From the NCBI RefSeq assembly GCF_910592395.1, contig NC_088310.1:8501501-8565500 (forward strand): a stretch of 64,000 nt of DNA, read 5' to 3'. The stretch is from Lineus longissimus. Taxonomy: Eukaryota; Nemertea; Pilidiophora; Heteronemertea; Lineidae. Below, in pieces: positions 47,063 to 59,489 of this stretch (positions within the stretch are counted from its first letter, which is position 1; every line of letters begins with the position of its first letter). The notes under the pieces were generated by a model. It was given only the letters and a program-made list of their open reading frames with translations. It did no database searches and had not been told where the DNA came from. Position numbers and translations under genes: made by a program.

Positions 47063-47829
47063 TGTTACTTCAATGATAATGTAATTGTCAGTGATACTGT
47101 AATAGTTTTAATGACCTGTTTTGTAAATTCGAAGTGTGCAACTATGAATATTTTGACAAATTTTTAACGAGTATACATTTTTTCGACAGGACACCTTCAT
47201 TCAGCTTCTAAAACATTCCATTATTATGCAGAGTAAAAATGTTATGCATGAGTCCTCATTAATGTAAAAGGATTTTGTTTACTTTCAACCACTGGTGAAC
47301 AGAGGTCAAGGTGAGGAAATGTCCCCTGATTTGGTACTTGTGAAGCCAAATCGGGAAAAAATAAAAATTTGATGTACTGGTAGGCCTACTGGTATGTGAT
47401 CTGGGCTTTTCTCACTTCAGAAAATATATACTCTGTTCATCAATGGTTAAATGTTGAATGTGATCAAAATGTACATGACACATAGTAGTAGTGTAGTTAC
47501 TGCCCTGGTGGCATAGATGATTTTAAGCTTTCTTATTGGTTGAGAGATTGTAAATATGATACAGCTGGACTGATGTATGCTTTCTGGTGTGCCTTGTTGT
47601 CGAGATAATAATGTATAGTTAGGTTTACTTTGTCTTTGGTGTTCTTTTATTTTCTTATAAGGAAGGAATGCTGACCCCCCCTTCATTTTTCATCAAGAAT
47701 GAAAAGGATTGAAGTATGTATATCACAACTTATGTATGTCAACTGCAGTAACCACTGAATAACTGAATTTGACATGACAAAATTGTGCATCACAACTCGT
47801 CCATATCAAGGACGCCATCCCAACCTATC

Positions 47830-48440
47830 CAGATGTAGGACCACACCAAAAACAGTTGGACTCGGCCGATCGAGAATATAGACCATCACAACCTCCCCAA
47901 ACCATGAGGAGTACATGTATCACAATCTGGCCCATCCAGTTGTATGATCTCAAAAAATATGTTCCCACCTGGTACGGTTTTCCAACCTGTCGGCAAATCC
48001 ATTTCCTAGGTACTTGGCAACCTACCTGACCTTTGGAGACGAGAACAGAATTACTGATTCTTCCATCAGAACTCCATAATACTGGTATCATGTCTTCAGA
48101 TGTGTTGAGACATCGCAAGTTGCTAAGTTGTCCCAATATTCTCCACATTGAGCCTCCAGTTGTTCCAATGATCTCAAGATGCTCCACATTGTACCTTAAG
48201 TTGCTCCAGGTGTCTCGAGACGCTCCATGACATGTCTCCAGTCCTATCCATTGTCCTGATTTGCTCTGCATCGTCTTTAAAGTTGCTCCAAGCATCTCGA
48301 GACCTTCCACATCATGTCTTTAGTCCTCCCAGCTGTCTTGAGACATCCACAGCATCTTGTCTCCTGTTGTCTCGAGATGCTCTTCACCGTGTCTCCACTC
48401 TATGCCTTTATCAAGGATGCCACAGCCAGGTTCCAAGGGT
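47830..48440. repeat. Degenerate tandem repeats (TCTCGAGA/CTCCA words)
   Basis: Words such as TTGCTCCAGGTGTCTCGAGA, GCTCCACATTG and CATGTCTCCAGTCCT recur at 50-65-bp spacing. The stretch lies between the converging ends of CCDC61 and OPA3. The 161-codon minus-strand open frame here follows the repeat and shows no domain. Confidence 0.5.
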
Positions 48441-48552
48441 AGTGTTTGCACCCGATCCTCAGTAAGGACAGGTGTACTAAGTGTACCTTGACCTACCCAT
48501 TCAAGGACTCAAACCATTCATCAAGGAAAGAGAACTTATGACAGATATACAT

Positions 48553-48558
48553 TTTATT
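48553..48558 (-). terminator. Candidate polyadenylation signal of OPA3
   Basis: AATAAA on the minus strand, about 600 bp past the OPA3 stop. Confidence 0.4.
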
Positions 48559-49159
48559 AAGAAATAGCTATTTTATTTACAAGGTTCTGTGATGATATAG
48601 TTGGACAGGGACAATAGAGTGGTTTAGATGAATTTCCAATTCTAAACTCACTTATGGCACACAGAAAGGGAGCATATCAAAGTGGGTTGAAGCCTAGAAA
48701 GACAAATGTTTTTCATCTGGGGTGGGGGTCATCCATATTTCGCACAAAAATGCCTCTCAAATGCTTACTTTTGGCCCAATTTTGAAAATGCAAATATCCA
48801 CAGAGAGTTGAGACAGAGACCTTTCCATTCCAGCTGTCAAATTCAGCATTTACCAAGAGGGAAACGCCTGAAATCTGCCTAAAATCGGAAATTAGACATC
48901 GATGTTCAACTAAGGAGAGACTAAAATATTTTGTTTTATGAGGCTTCAATCTACTTTTGAGATGCCCAAACAAAGACAAACATCAAGCAAACTAAAATCT
49001 AAAGAAGTATCCTGAACAATTCCCAGGGAACTACAAACACAAGTTCGGACATTGTCCAGGAGATCCACTGATTAATTCCAACCCAATTATCACTTTGTCA
49101 AGAACGTTGCAATCCATATTTGTGGTCACATTACTGCTTCTTAAAAATAGTTACACTGG

Positions 49160-49977
49160 TCATGCAGCTTTACTAGTATTGGATGGAGCACTTTTAGAAC
49201 CTATAACGGCACCAACTAGTTTTTCAGCTAGACTTTTATTACTGCTACTGTTATCAAGAGTCGCTCTGGTCAATTCACGTATTTTTGCATCTTGCTCTTC
49301 AAGCATCAATCCCATGTCTGAAACTTTCTGCTCCAAATCATCTAACTTTGAATTCTGCTCGTCCTCATGCGCCTGAGAATTTTTTGATTGTCTCCAGTAT
49401 TCAAAATACAGAGTCGCTACCGCTGCAGAAAATATGATTATTTCTCCGAGCATTTCGGCACCTAGCTCTGTAGCCATTTCTTCACTAAGGGGCTTCACAT
49501 CCTTGGCTGATCCTAGTCCAAGGATCCGCATCCTAAGTGTTGTGTCCAACCAATGATAGGCTGAAAAAGAGAGATGGCATTTATGATTTAAAGAAGAGAA
49601 TTCAACACGTTACATCAGCAATGGGGCTGAAGTCTGGGCAATGACGCATAACTTGTGTATGTTATGGTAGCTTTTTATGATGACAGTGGGCTGACTGGTG
49701 ATGAACTCCTCCAGCCAAGTCATCCGACAAAAGCCTCCATACAAAAATTGCATTGAACAAAGCACTACAGGTATCTATTGATGGACAAAAATAAAGCCTT
49801 ACTTTGGGCAGGTTTCATACAGAAGTACTCGCGAAAGAACTTATTGTCTTTAGCTCGCCGCTGTAGCCACTTAGCGAACGGCTTACTAATCTGTCGAAAG
49901 ACTAAAGATCCTAACTTAATAAGAGGAAACACCGATTCAAGGTGTTGAACCCTTGAAAACTGACGAAACTGAGCCAT
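49160..49977 (-). CDS. OPA3: OPA3, mitochondrial membrane protein
   Basis: Two exons, 49977-49803 and 49560-49160, joined in phase 1, give 191 aa (human about 179). Family role: OPA3 is a mitochondrial membrane protein affecting organelle shape and lipid handling; human mutations cause optic atrophy and 3-methylglutaconic aciduria. Visible: FPLIKLGSLVFRQISKPFAK near residues 17-36, FFREYFCMKPAQ, TYHWLDTTLRMRILGLG across and after the junction, then KPLSEEMATELGAEMLGEIIIF (membrane segment about 90-110) and a C-terminal coiled coil (KLDDLEQKVSDMGLMLEEQD). ATG 49977 has a favourable ACGATGG context. An upstream in-frame ATG at 50049 would add 24 residues and looks less likely. The single-intron layout matches the vertebrate gene as I recall it. 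Confidence 0.94.
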
Positions 49978-50218
49978 CGTTAATTCTAAAGCGCCACCTG
50001 TACGCAACTCACTGAACCAAGAGATAATCAATTTTGTGGAATTTGTCAATTTTCTCTATCTTCGAAATCGATAACTTTCTCACTGATTTATTACTAGTTT
50101 GCGATCGGAATCACTAGGATTTGGTCCGTGTTGCCGTCAGATATAAGATATACCCATTATCTGCCGTGCGTTTAAGATATTCTATCGGTCACAAAAGCGC
50201 GCCATCACACATGGAAAG

Positions 50219-50448
50219 ATGACGGCTAGTAGTAAGTAATGAGATACACTGTTGCTCTGTGTATGTGCATGCTGTGTATGTAGTTAGTGTATTTCTCCGG
50301 TGGGGATACTTTCAGCATGGTGGGGGAGAGGAGACATATTTTGGGAATGGTGGGTGGGGCTGTTTCTTTTTCATTGCAGAGTTATTTGACATTGCCACGC
50401 CCATGACATTTTTGGTCAGTGGCGGGAATTCCCAGTCGTTGGCCATTT
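50219..50448 (+). CDS. Possible first exons of an unrecognised gene divergent from OPA3
   Basis: ATG at 50219 opens ATG ACG GCT AGT A, followed by a textbook GTAAGT donor (50232), 242 bp from the OPA3 ATG on the opposite strand. Two acceptors fit its phase 1. One is TTCTTTTTCATTGCAG before 50380, continuing KLFDIATPMTFLVSGG to a stop at 50448. The other is TATGTTTCAG before 51177, continuing TAFISQSPHDIGSQEIEPFV and about 28 more residues to a stop near 51319. I recognise neither. It may be a real short bidirectional-promoter gene or chance. Confidence 0.25.
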
Positions 50449-50522
50449 GACCTGGCCTGCTGCAGAGGCCCCTGCTGCAGAGGCCCCAGGCCTTTGCTGT
50501 GACTATGAGTGCATTGTCTGAG

Positions 50523-50792
50523 GCTGATCTTGGGGATGGGGGTGGGGTGGGGTGGGGGGGGGGGGGGGGTGGTGCTGATCGCTGAACAACATCTTGCCAT
50601 GGACCTTCCTGCACTTAATATTTTGACACATTTCTCATCAGGTCAAAGGGGGGGGGGGGGGGGGTTGGGGGCAGGGGGCAGGGGCAAATACCCCATCTTG
50701 CCATGGACCTTCCTGCACTTAATATTTTGACACATTTCTCATCAGGTCAAAGGGGGGGGGTTGGGGGCAGGGGGCAGGGGCAAATACCCCCA
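50523..50792 (+). repeat. G-rich tract with 104-bp partial tandem duplication
   Basis: G runs of 10-18 occur at about 50556-50568, 50648-50664 and 50752-50760, with GGGGCAGGGGGCAGGGGCAA. The block CCATGGACCTTCCTGCACTT through CATTTCTCATCAGGTCAAAG occurs at 50598 and again at 50702. Confidence 0.85.
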
Positions 50793-52045
50793 AAGTCACC
50801 AAAAATATGTTTTTGATCGTAATTTTGGCTGAAAAATTTAAACAGGAAGTGTCATTTTGCCGATTTTGTCAAAAGTCTTCAAGGGATTCAGTGGTCAGGA
50901 AGGCCTCCTATTTCAATTCTAAAGGAACAGGCATGACGTTTTTATAGTGAGTCAATGCATTGCAATTTTTTGGAATTAATTTATAATTATAAGTCGCTGG
51001 GGGTAATGGATACGTGCAGTAGGTGATAAAAATAAAAAAGATAATTACATCATAGAGGTAATGAGAATTTTAAATTATATGGGCTTCAATCGTATATACT
51101 GTTACCAAAAATGTTCAAGAAACTCAATCTGGCCCATATGATCACTGCTGATAGTCCCCCTTAAAATATGTTTCAGCAGCATTTATCTCTCAAAGCCCAC
51201 ATGATATTGGAAGCCAGGAAATTGAACCATTTGTCAAATGGGACAGCAGAGAGCACATACCAAATACATTACTTCATATCCAATTTTCTAAATGGACTAA
51301 ATGGCAAAATCCCAATTGGTGATGAGCATGTTGGAATTGCCTGGCCACGCTCGCCAGGCTTTTGAACATCTTCAATAAAATAGATAAACAGAATCCATCC
51401 CGCACAACTGTTTGATGATAACGTAGTTGCCATGGTAACACCAGCTAATCTATAATGCAAAAGTTTTATATCAGTGATATTCGCAAATTCTCTTGCGCCA
51501 ATATTTAGAATTGATAATGATGAGCCATGTGCTACATACAAACTACCAATATTTCCCGCCTATTTGGTTTTGCAATCTGCGAAAATTTTTGAAAAAAATT
51601 AAGCTATAATTCATGATTATTATTTTGACGAAATTTCTTTTGAGTGTTTTGAAACTTATGAAGTTATGAAGTTTGCACAGGCTGTGATAGGTACATGACT
51701 AACTGCTCCATCTACAGAGATTATCACTTCCTCATACCTCTCTATAATCTTTTGGGGGAATGGAAGGAGGTGGGTGGGTGGGCGGGTGGAGGGGAGGGGG
51801 TTCTGTATCTGTATTACAGAGGTTATGCACCGTCCTGACTCCCACACCCACTCTGAGGTGATGCCCTTTTATCATGTCATCAGTTAAAGTGGTGTTTTCC
51901 AATCCTCCTAGGTATACTTGGTCATGAAAATGACTTGACAACCTTGAACACAGAGGGGATTCATCATGTTTTGAAGTCTATGTCAATCTGTGGTAGACGT
52001 TGTTGCATGCCGAGTCAAATGACGTTACATTGACATAAATAGGAC

Positions 52046-52174
52046 CTTAGTTAAGTCGGTTCTGGTGGGATGAGCCCAACATGCTTTTCAACACCCCTAC
52101 ACCTAGTCCCGCTCCCAGTACGTTTAATTCGAATGCAACTCAGGACGGTGCACAACCTCTCTATTATCAAGAAG
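52046..52174 (+). other. Unrecognised exon-like open stretch
   Basis: After CTTAG the frame TTA AGT CGG TTC TGG reads SRFWWDEPNMLFNTPTPSPA and continues with PSTFNSN-ATQDGAQPLYYQE. The codon pattern looks like protein but no domain or clean donor is seen. It could belong to the candidate gene divergent from OPA3. Confidence 0.25.
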
Positions 52175-52493
52175 TGATAAAGATCAGTCTTTATCAATTC
52201 TTGCTATTATCCCATAATTCACTGGTTGTGGTATATTTCTTTCTAAAATTCTTCTCTTATTCTTTTCACAACAGGTGGTATAATTCAATTCTCAAGTAAG
52301 ATGCATTTGTCATCATTGATGTTGTTTAGTCATTGATTTTGTGTTATATTTTGAGTTGAGATATTTTCATCGTGATGTAAGTATATATTTCATTTGATGT
52401 AAGTATATGTGTATTACGTTCATTGATGCATTATGAATTATGATGTTATTTTATGTTCATCCATAATTTGCCCATGTCCTTTCCTAATTTAAT

Positions 52494-52678
52494 TGTGACC
52501 TGTCACAGCAAAGAGTGGCGTGTGTCACACAAAAGATGATCCTAAATGATTCTAGGAGATGATGATAGAACAAATTGATGTGCCCAGATAAGACGGACAA
52601 CAGTGAAATGAACAACCAGTCGTCTCAACCTGCCAAGCTCAGAGCGACATGTTCCTGGTTTTGCTGTGACGGGTCACA
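52494..52678. mobile_element. 185-bp MITE of the TGTGACC-GTCACAGC family, copy 2
   Basis: Left end TGTGACCTGTCACAGCAAAG, right end TTTTGCTGTGACGGGTCACA, and the inner TCTCAACCTGCCAAGCTCAG block shared with 11111-11296. The left terminus is more mutated than the right. Confidence 0.8.
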
Positions 52679-52745
52679 GAACATTGCATAATTATAGAAC
52701 ATATTTTGTAGAAATTCTTTTCACTGAACCTATATCTTATGTTTT

Positions 52746-53145
52746 TGATTTTTGGCTCACCGTAGGGGAGTCTATACAACACCGCTGTGTCCGTCGTCCA
52801 GCGTCGTCGTCGTTGTCCGTCGTCGTCATTGTCTGTATCCTGTTTCAAAAACAGTGGCACGTTTCTTAACCGCTCGAGCTATGAACTTGAAACTTTGTAC
52901 ACAGGACCCCCTAGGTCAGGTGACCTCTAACAATGAATTTCGGTCTGATATGATTCTTGACTTTGCCACAGGGGGCCAGAAGTGGAAACCTAAAAAGTGT
53001 GATATCTCTCTTATGAATGATGTGTTTTCGATAACATTTTTATGGTAGGTTCTCCTAGCAAGGATCAACACAGGTTTTTGATTTGACCTAATTTTCAAGG
53101 TCACAGAGGTCAAATGAGCACAATGGCCCCTGGCCGTTTCATCTA
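52746..53145 (+). repeat. Single-unit copy of the GGCTCACC...GGTGAGC element
   Basis: GGCTCACCGTAGGGGAGTCT, GTCGTCGTCG run, GCACGTTTCTTAACCGCT, one 300-bp unit, then GAGCACAATGGCCCCTGGCC and GTTTCAT. It corresponds to 7003-8658 without the tandem expansion. Confidence 0.75.
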
Positions 53146-53260
53146 CATTGAGATACCTGGCATTTACCCAGTCAGGGTGTGCATATCCTTTTCATTTTCA
53201 GAATAGTTTTAAAACTGTTGTAAAATCTTTGTGATGCATACGTAAATGTAGTATCTTAGA

Positions 53261-53412
53261 ACCTCTCTATGAAGGACACATGCTGTCCTCAATACAGAGT
53301 TGTCCTTTTAAAGCTCCTGGCACAAATTGTACAGAAAGGACCAAAATCACTGTCTTTGATAGAGAGGGAGTTTTGCTAGTAGTGGTGCCTGTTAAGGGAG
53401 GTTCCTGTGTAC
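53261..53412. mobile_element. Tigger/pogo-like MITE, copy 6 (diverged)
   Basis: TTAGAACCTCTCTATGAAGG at the left, GTTAAGGGAGGTTCCTGTGT at the right, with TGTCTTTGATAGAGAGG inside. Confidence 0.5.
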
Positions 53413-53784
53413 AATTCTAGCCTATCCATCAGCACAGATTCCAACTCTTATATATATGTTGTTGTAAATTTATTTGTATCATGCCTGAATCACATGTAGT
53501 TTGTTAGTTTCATTGAAATGAAAGTATTTGAACAGTAAATGCGCACTTATCATGCTTATGAAAGATCAATATCTTTACTGCTGTGGTTACGCTGGCTTCT
53601 TTATTAACGGAATTAGAAGCCTCATCACAGTTTGACCCTTGGGCCCTTTACAGACCTGCCTACCCTGTACAATTTCACGTATTTTGTATGATGAAAGTCC
53701 ATTATCTTATGTTGTACGGTATAACCATGTCATTGGCCTAAAATACGATTTAAGTTTCAAAACGATACAATTTCCAAAACTTAG

Positions 53785-54740
53785 TTTTTAGCTTACCTGG
53801 GGGGCTTATATCATCACGTCTTGTCCATCGTCCGTTGTCCGTGGGTCCGTCGGTCGGTCCGTCCGCCATCCGTGTTGGTCCGTCCGTTCGGCCGTCAACA
53901 ATGATGACAAGTTTGCTCACCATTGAGTCTATAAAGTTGAAACTTGGTGTGAGGATGTCTTATGACAAAATGACTTGACACACAAAAAGTCATCACCATT
54001 TGGCCTACTTTCTAGGCTCCAGGCGGCCATCTTTGAAAATCTTATTTTGTCAATATCTCATGAATGCCGATATCTAGTTAACCATGACATTTTTACTGTC
54101 AATAATTTTGATGAGACTACATGACATAATGTACAGGTTTTTGATTTGACCTGCTTTTGAAGGTCATAGAGGTCACACTCTAAAATTTCAGCGAAGGTGG
54201 CCTGTTCATCAGTAATTGTCCTAGAGTCTTCAAATTTGATATGTAGACACCTATTGGGCATCTGTACATATCAACAAAAACTCAGGTCAATGTGACGTAC
54301 TTTTCAGGTGTAAGTAGGTAGGTCATAAAACTCAATGTCGGTCACTGTGTGATCCTCAAATATGCAGCATTGATTGATGTAATCACGCTTAACATTGTGC
54401 TTATAACATTTTGACTTTGACCTAGTTTCCAAGGTCAGAAAGGTCAAACTCTAAAAATTTCATTGAAGGTGATACATTTCACCAATATTTGTCACAGATT
54501 CTTCAAATTTTATATGTAGAAACCTATTGGGCATCTGTACAAGTTAACCTAATTTAGGTCAATTGTGACCTAATTTAGACCTAGTTATCAAGTTCACAGC
54601 AGTCAAACTCTAAAAGTGTCATTGATAGTGCCATATTTTGTCATATTAAAAAGTCAATTTAACCTCCATGCGTCATTTCATCTAAAACTAAATCATTCCC
54701 ATGTGAGCACGATGTCCCAAGGACATTTCATTGTGTATAG
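53785..54740 (+). repeat. Dispersed element with tandem AGGTCA-rich units (AGCTTACC start)
   Basis: Start AGCTTACCTGGGGGGCTTAT and CATCACGTCTTGTCC, units with TTGAAACTTGGTGTGAGGAT, CTATTGGGCATCTGTACA and GACCTAGTTTCCAAGGTC, end GTGAGCACGATGTCCCAAGG ACATTTCATTGTG. It is related in design to 7003-8658. Confidence 0.65.
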
Positions 54741-54749
54741 TTATTGTTA

Positions 54750-55910
54750 CTTCCTGACTTCTCAGCCCAATTAATAATTTGCAATAAAACCCTTTCAACC
54801 AACCATACCAACACAGCTGTGTTCTGATTAAAAATGATAGTTCACAGGCACTTACCAGCTTAGTTGTTTACTACAGCGCCATCTTTAGAATATTTTTGGC
54901 GGAAACGAAGGAAAGTGTTGTGTGCTCAAAGTCCATGCACTGCGAAGTCATTGCTGGTGTCTATCATGTTGTTTTACAATGTCTTTTGCTTACTAACGAT
55001 TAATAAATGTGTATAATATACATTATCAAGCTGCTATCCTTCCGCTTTCTAACAATCCTTACAATAAATATGCAATCCCAGCTTTGTTGTTGACGCCGTT
55101 CGTCTGTAATTTCATTTGAATACTCACCCCCGGATTAAATCCAGCCGGAAAGGAGCCAAGAATATTGTCGCTGGGCCAGGTGAGTATTAAGCCGCAAATG
55201 TCGGCTGGCCCAAGATGGAATCCATGGAGCATCATCCTCATCAATTTTTTGCCCAAAATTAGAAAAGTCATGTTTGTACACTCAAAAGCCAAGATTATAC
55301 ACTTTTTCTCTTATTGAAAATTTGGTGCTCGCGTCGTTGTACACCAAAAAGCTAAATTGTTCACTTCAATTAAAAAGAACCTACACGACATTTTAAGACG
55401 GGGTAGGCAGGTCTGCCTTTGGTAATGATTTGATGCTCTTTGTGTTAATCATATTTTTCTAGGCCGAGATAATCAAAAATTGAAATAAACATTAAGGGTG
55501 CTCAATTTGCATGCAATGGTCCCATCCACACTGCTTCATCTAATTGAGTTTGCTTCAAATGTCAAAATAAAAAGCATTCCAGTAGGAGTGGTACACTATA
55601 CGCCACACTCGCAACTTCAAAGCGATTCTTGAAGAGAATCGACTTGCATTTGAAGCCATATAGCATGTTACTTCTGACCTCCACTGTTTATGACATTTAA
55701 ATATAAGTCTCAGTCATGAAAGTTGACACTCCATGAATGGCGCGAGTGGTATTTTGATTTCCCATTCAGCCCATATGGCCTGTCATTGATTGCGTTGCAC
55801 TCACAGGCAGAGATCCAATGATGATCAATTTTAGGTGCTGTGGGACCTCACATTTAGGACGTCATTCATTTATTTGAAAGTCAGAGTATTGAATGGTCTA
55901 TGTTTTGTCT
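54750..55910. other. Region without a recognised gene
   Basis: No exon with good splice signals and recognisable protein. AT-rich; no tandem structure seen. Confidence 0.3.
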
Positions 55911-55914
55911 TTTT

Positions 55915-57000
55915 AGCACACCTAGGTGAGCTTATGTCATCACGTCTTGTCTGTCGTCTGTCTTGCCGTCAACAATGGTGGCACGTTTGCTCACTATTGA
56001 GTCTAGAAAGTTGAAACTTGGTGTGAGGATGTCTTATGACAACATGACTTGACACACAAAAAATCATTGCCATTTGACCTACTTTGGGGCTCCAGCCGGC
56101 CCTCTTTGAAAACCTTGTTTTGTTGATATCTCATGAACGCTGATAGCTGGAACCATGAAATTTTTACTGTCAATATATCTGATGAGACCACATGACATAA
56201 TTTACGGGTTTTTGATTTGACCTACTTTTGAAGGTCACAGAGGTCAAACTCTAAAATTTCAGCGATGGTGGCACGTTTTGTCATTAATTATCCTAGGCCT
56301 TTAAGACAACCTTAAGAAAGAAACTGACTCTTACACTTCGCGAAAAAACTTCTAAAAATCTCTAAAATTCCAGCGAAGGTGGCATGTTTCATCATTAATT
56401 GTCCTTGACCCTTTGAACGACCTTAGGAAAGAAACTGACTCTAATACTTTCCGAAAAAACTTGAAAACTCTTCTCTTCCGAGAGCATTTTGGAGTGTGAG
56501 CGCTTTTGAACATTGCATTCAGTGGGAAAGGTGTTATATAAAAGAAAGTTTAATTCATTCATTCATTCATTCATTCATTCATTCATTCATTCATTCATTC
56601 ATTCAAATTTGATATGTTGACACCTATTGGGCATCTGTACATGTCAACAAAAACTCAGGTCAGTGTGACCTACTTTTCAGGTGTAAGTAGGTCAGGTCAT
56701 AAAACTCAATGTCGGTTGTATCAAGAAACCTTTAATGTGTGAGCCTCAAAGGTGCATCATTGATTGATATGATCAAGATTGACATGGTGCTTATAACATT
56801 TTGACCTTGACCTAGTTTCCAAGGTCAAAAAGGTCAAACAATAAAATGTCACTGTTCTTTAAATGTTATATGGAGACACCTATTGGGCATCTGTACAAGT
56901 TGACAAAATTTAGGTCAATTTAGGTCAATTGTGCCACATTTTGTCATATTAAAAAAGCACAATGTCCCCAGGACATTTCATTTTGTCCCAAACCTAGTTC
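55915..57000 (+). repeat. Second copy of the AGCTTACC-type element
   Basis: Start AGCACACCTAGGTGAGCTTA and CATCACGTCTTGTCTGTCG, same inner GTTGAAACTTGGTGTGAGGA and TATTGGGCATCTGTACA words as 53785-54740, end AGCACAATGTCCCCAGGACA TTTCATTTTG. It has an (ATTC)n insert at 56552-56604. Confidence 0.65.
56552..56604 (+). repeat. (ATTC)n microsatellite
   Basis: About 13 uninterrupted tetranucleotide units. Confidence 0.95.
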
Positions 57001-59225
57001 TTGGTATCTGATCCATTTTCATTTGTCACTGGTCACAGGCAAGCACAGCATACATTGACCATTTCAGTTGAGTGGAAAACCTTGTGTTAGCAGTATCAAA
57101 GTATGTCAGAATGATTTATCATATGTTATTATTGTGGTTCAGATACTTTTATCATGTTTATTGTCAAAATTGGTTATACTACAGGATTCATCAGCAAAAA
57201 TCATAGAGTAATAATCAAATACTGATGCATTAACCCAGTTTGGCAGTGATTGCAAGAAAATTGCCTGTTTATTTTTGTTTGAGCACGTTGTTGAGGCCAG
57301 TTGTATGCTTTCTAATCTGATGGTGGGTTGTACATGCCTAGTTGACAACAACCTCATCCAAATACTGGGAATATCAGGATATTTGTTTGGTAATCGCTAA
57401 GGATGAAGAGTCGCTGATGGTGAACCATGCATGTGAAATCAGGTAAAGTAGACTAGTATTGTTTAGTTTTAATGTATATGTACATAAACCGATAAATAAT
57501 GATTACGTGACACTTTGTAACGCCATCAGAAACAGGTTTTATCATTGATGCATTAACAATAACATATGTCTTGTCATACCATCCATTTACTTGCATTACA
57601 CCAAAGTTCCAGTTATGAAAAGAAATCCCATCTCAATTCTAATTAATATTTCCGCTAAATTCTAATGCAGTTCATTGACCATCTTACTATATCCCTCCTA
57701 CAACAATTTTCAACTCATTCTGGCATACTCATAAAGACCATTTTCCCTCTCGATTTGATGGATGGAACCAGTGAAGACAGTAGGTATGCAAATTAAAACA
57801 AATAAGAAGCCCGCATTGTTTGCTACATGTATCTCAATATGTTTACTTAATATTCTCCCAATTCCAGCCATCCCAGGCTGAGATGTGCCAAGAATATGGT
57901 GGTGTTTGATAAATCTTACAAAATGCTGTTGTCAAAGCAACAGCATTGGTGGAACTCCATCTATGACGTATCTTGTCACTGGAGTAACGTACGCCATAGA
58001 GAAGAGCTCTGTACTGGCTTCTAGATTGCTTGTATGGTATCCACAATATGCTAGAGATCTGTGGGCTCGGGCAGGTCAGTCCTATCAACATGATCAAGGA
58101 AAAAGTACCGACTTTATATTAACCTCTGTGATTCCCCTTTCCTCCTGCATTGACACAAGAAATGACCACGGAAATGCCTGAAGAGATCACTACATTTTTA
58201 ACTGCCCACTCCCTGTGTGGCGTGTTATGGTATGGCGCTTGTTGTCCATCTGTCTCTCTGTTCATCCGTCTGTCCGTTCATCCATCCATCCATCCATCCA
58301 TCCATCCATCCATCCATCCATCCGTCCCAGCCGTCTTGCCGTCTTGCCGTCTGTCCATTCACTTTTCATTGTCCGCGCGATTAGATTACTCTTATTCTAC
58401 ATCATGTATATTGACCAAACCTGGTTTGTAGGCCACAAGTATAGGCCTGAAGAAGCCTATTGATTTGGAGGTCAAAAGGTCAAAGGTCAAGTTCACAAAG
58501 ACCTATTTCTATTTTCCGCTAACCACCAAAGCTATTCCTCTTGATGGTTGCTACTTCAATATTACAACCATTATTGCCTGCATCTGGTCAATGATATTGT
58601 ATACGGCCATGGTGCGCTGGTCATTGCAGAGGAAATGGCAAAAGCCATATCGTAATAACTCATGTAAATAGTGAGTAATTGATTGGTCTCTTGTTCGTAA
58701 CAACAGAAGTTTTGTACATCAATGGTATTGGAGCATAAGCAAGAGACGGTGGCGTATGGTTTATCATCATACCCAAATATGAAATGAAATGAAATGGAAT
58801 ATGAACTATGAAATGAAAAACATGAAATGTGAAATAAATGTCAAGATGACATTATCCATGCACCCACCAAATGTTCTTCTGCATGAACATGTTCTGTTGT
58901 AAGACAAACAGACTTCCAGTAATGACTATATTACATGTTTACCATCGCCTTTAACAGGATGTTTTCTTTTCTCATCACTGAAGCAAGGCACATTGTTTTG
59001 AAATGTATGGAAAAGTACTGTCCTTTTGGTAAATTCATGCATCTTATCTCATCTGATAGGGTGTCGCGAATAATTCATATCTCCCCTTCATTAATCAGTC
59101 TTCTCTACCGTTGTACCCACAGCGTGTGACATATCCTGGTTACAGGTGATTCCCGGTAATCCATCACATGGTACGGATAACAATATCAATGATATAACCC
59201 CAGGGAGTCATTGAGCTGATCAATG
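57001..59225. other. Region without a recognised gene
   Basis: Short open frames only. A 130-bp stretch at 57940-58072 is open in two frames and ends at a GCAG|GTCAGT-like donor, but nothing about it is recognisable. Confidence 0.3.
58266..58323 (+). repeat. (CATC)n microsatellite
   Basis: About 12 units of CCAT/CATC flanked by degenerate CCGTC-rich sequence. Confidence 0.9.
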
Positions 59226-59228
59226 GAT

Positions 59229-59484
59229 ATGGATGTCAGAGAATGTTGCTGTTAGGTGACCTCAATGGCTGTTTGTTGCCAGAATCATTTCGGGGTAGGG
59301 GCCCGGATATACCTGTATTATCATGATGTTCCATTATAAAAAAGGCTCCTTCTCATGGATGTCAGAGAATGTTGCTGTTAGGTGACCTCAATGGCTGCTT
59401 GTTGCCAGAATCATTTCGGGGTAGGGGCCCGGATATACGTGTAATATCATGATGTACCATTATAAAAAAGGCCCCTTCTCCTTT
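59229..59484. repeat. 126-bp tandem duplication
   Basis: ATGTCAGAGAATGTTGCTGT at about 59233 and again at 59359. Both units end in TTATAAAAAAGGC-CCTTCTC, with few differences. Confidence 0.85.
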
Positions 59485-59489
59485 CCTGA

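Noticed and set aside
47825-48310. 161-codon minus-strand open frame
   Set aside because: It follows degenerate tandem repeats between two gene ends; there is no domain, signal peptide or splice support.
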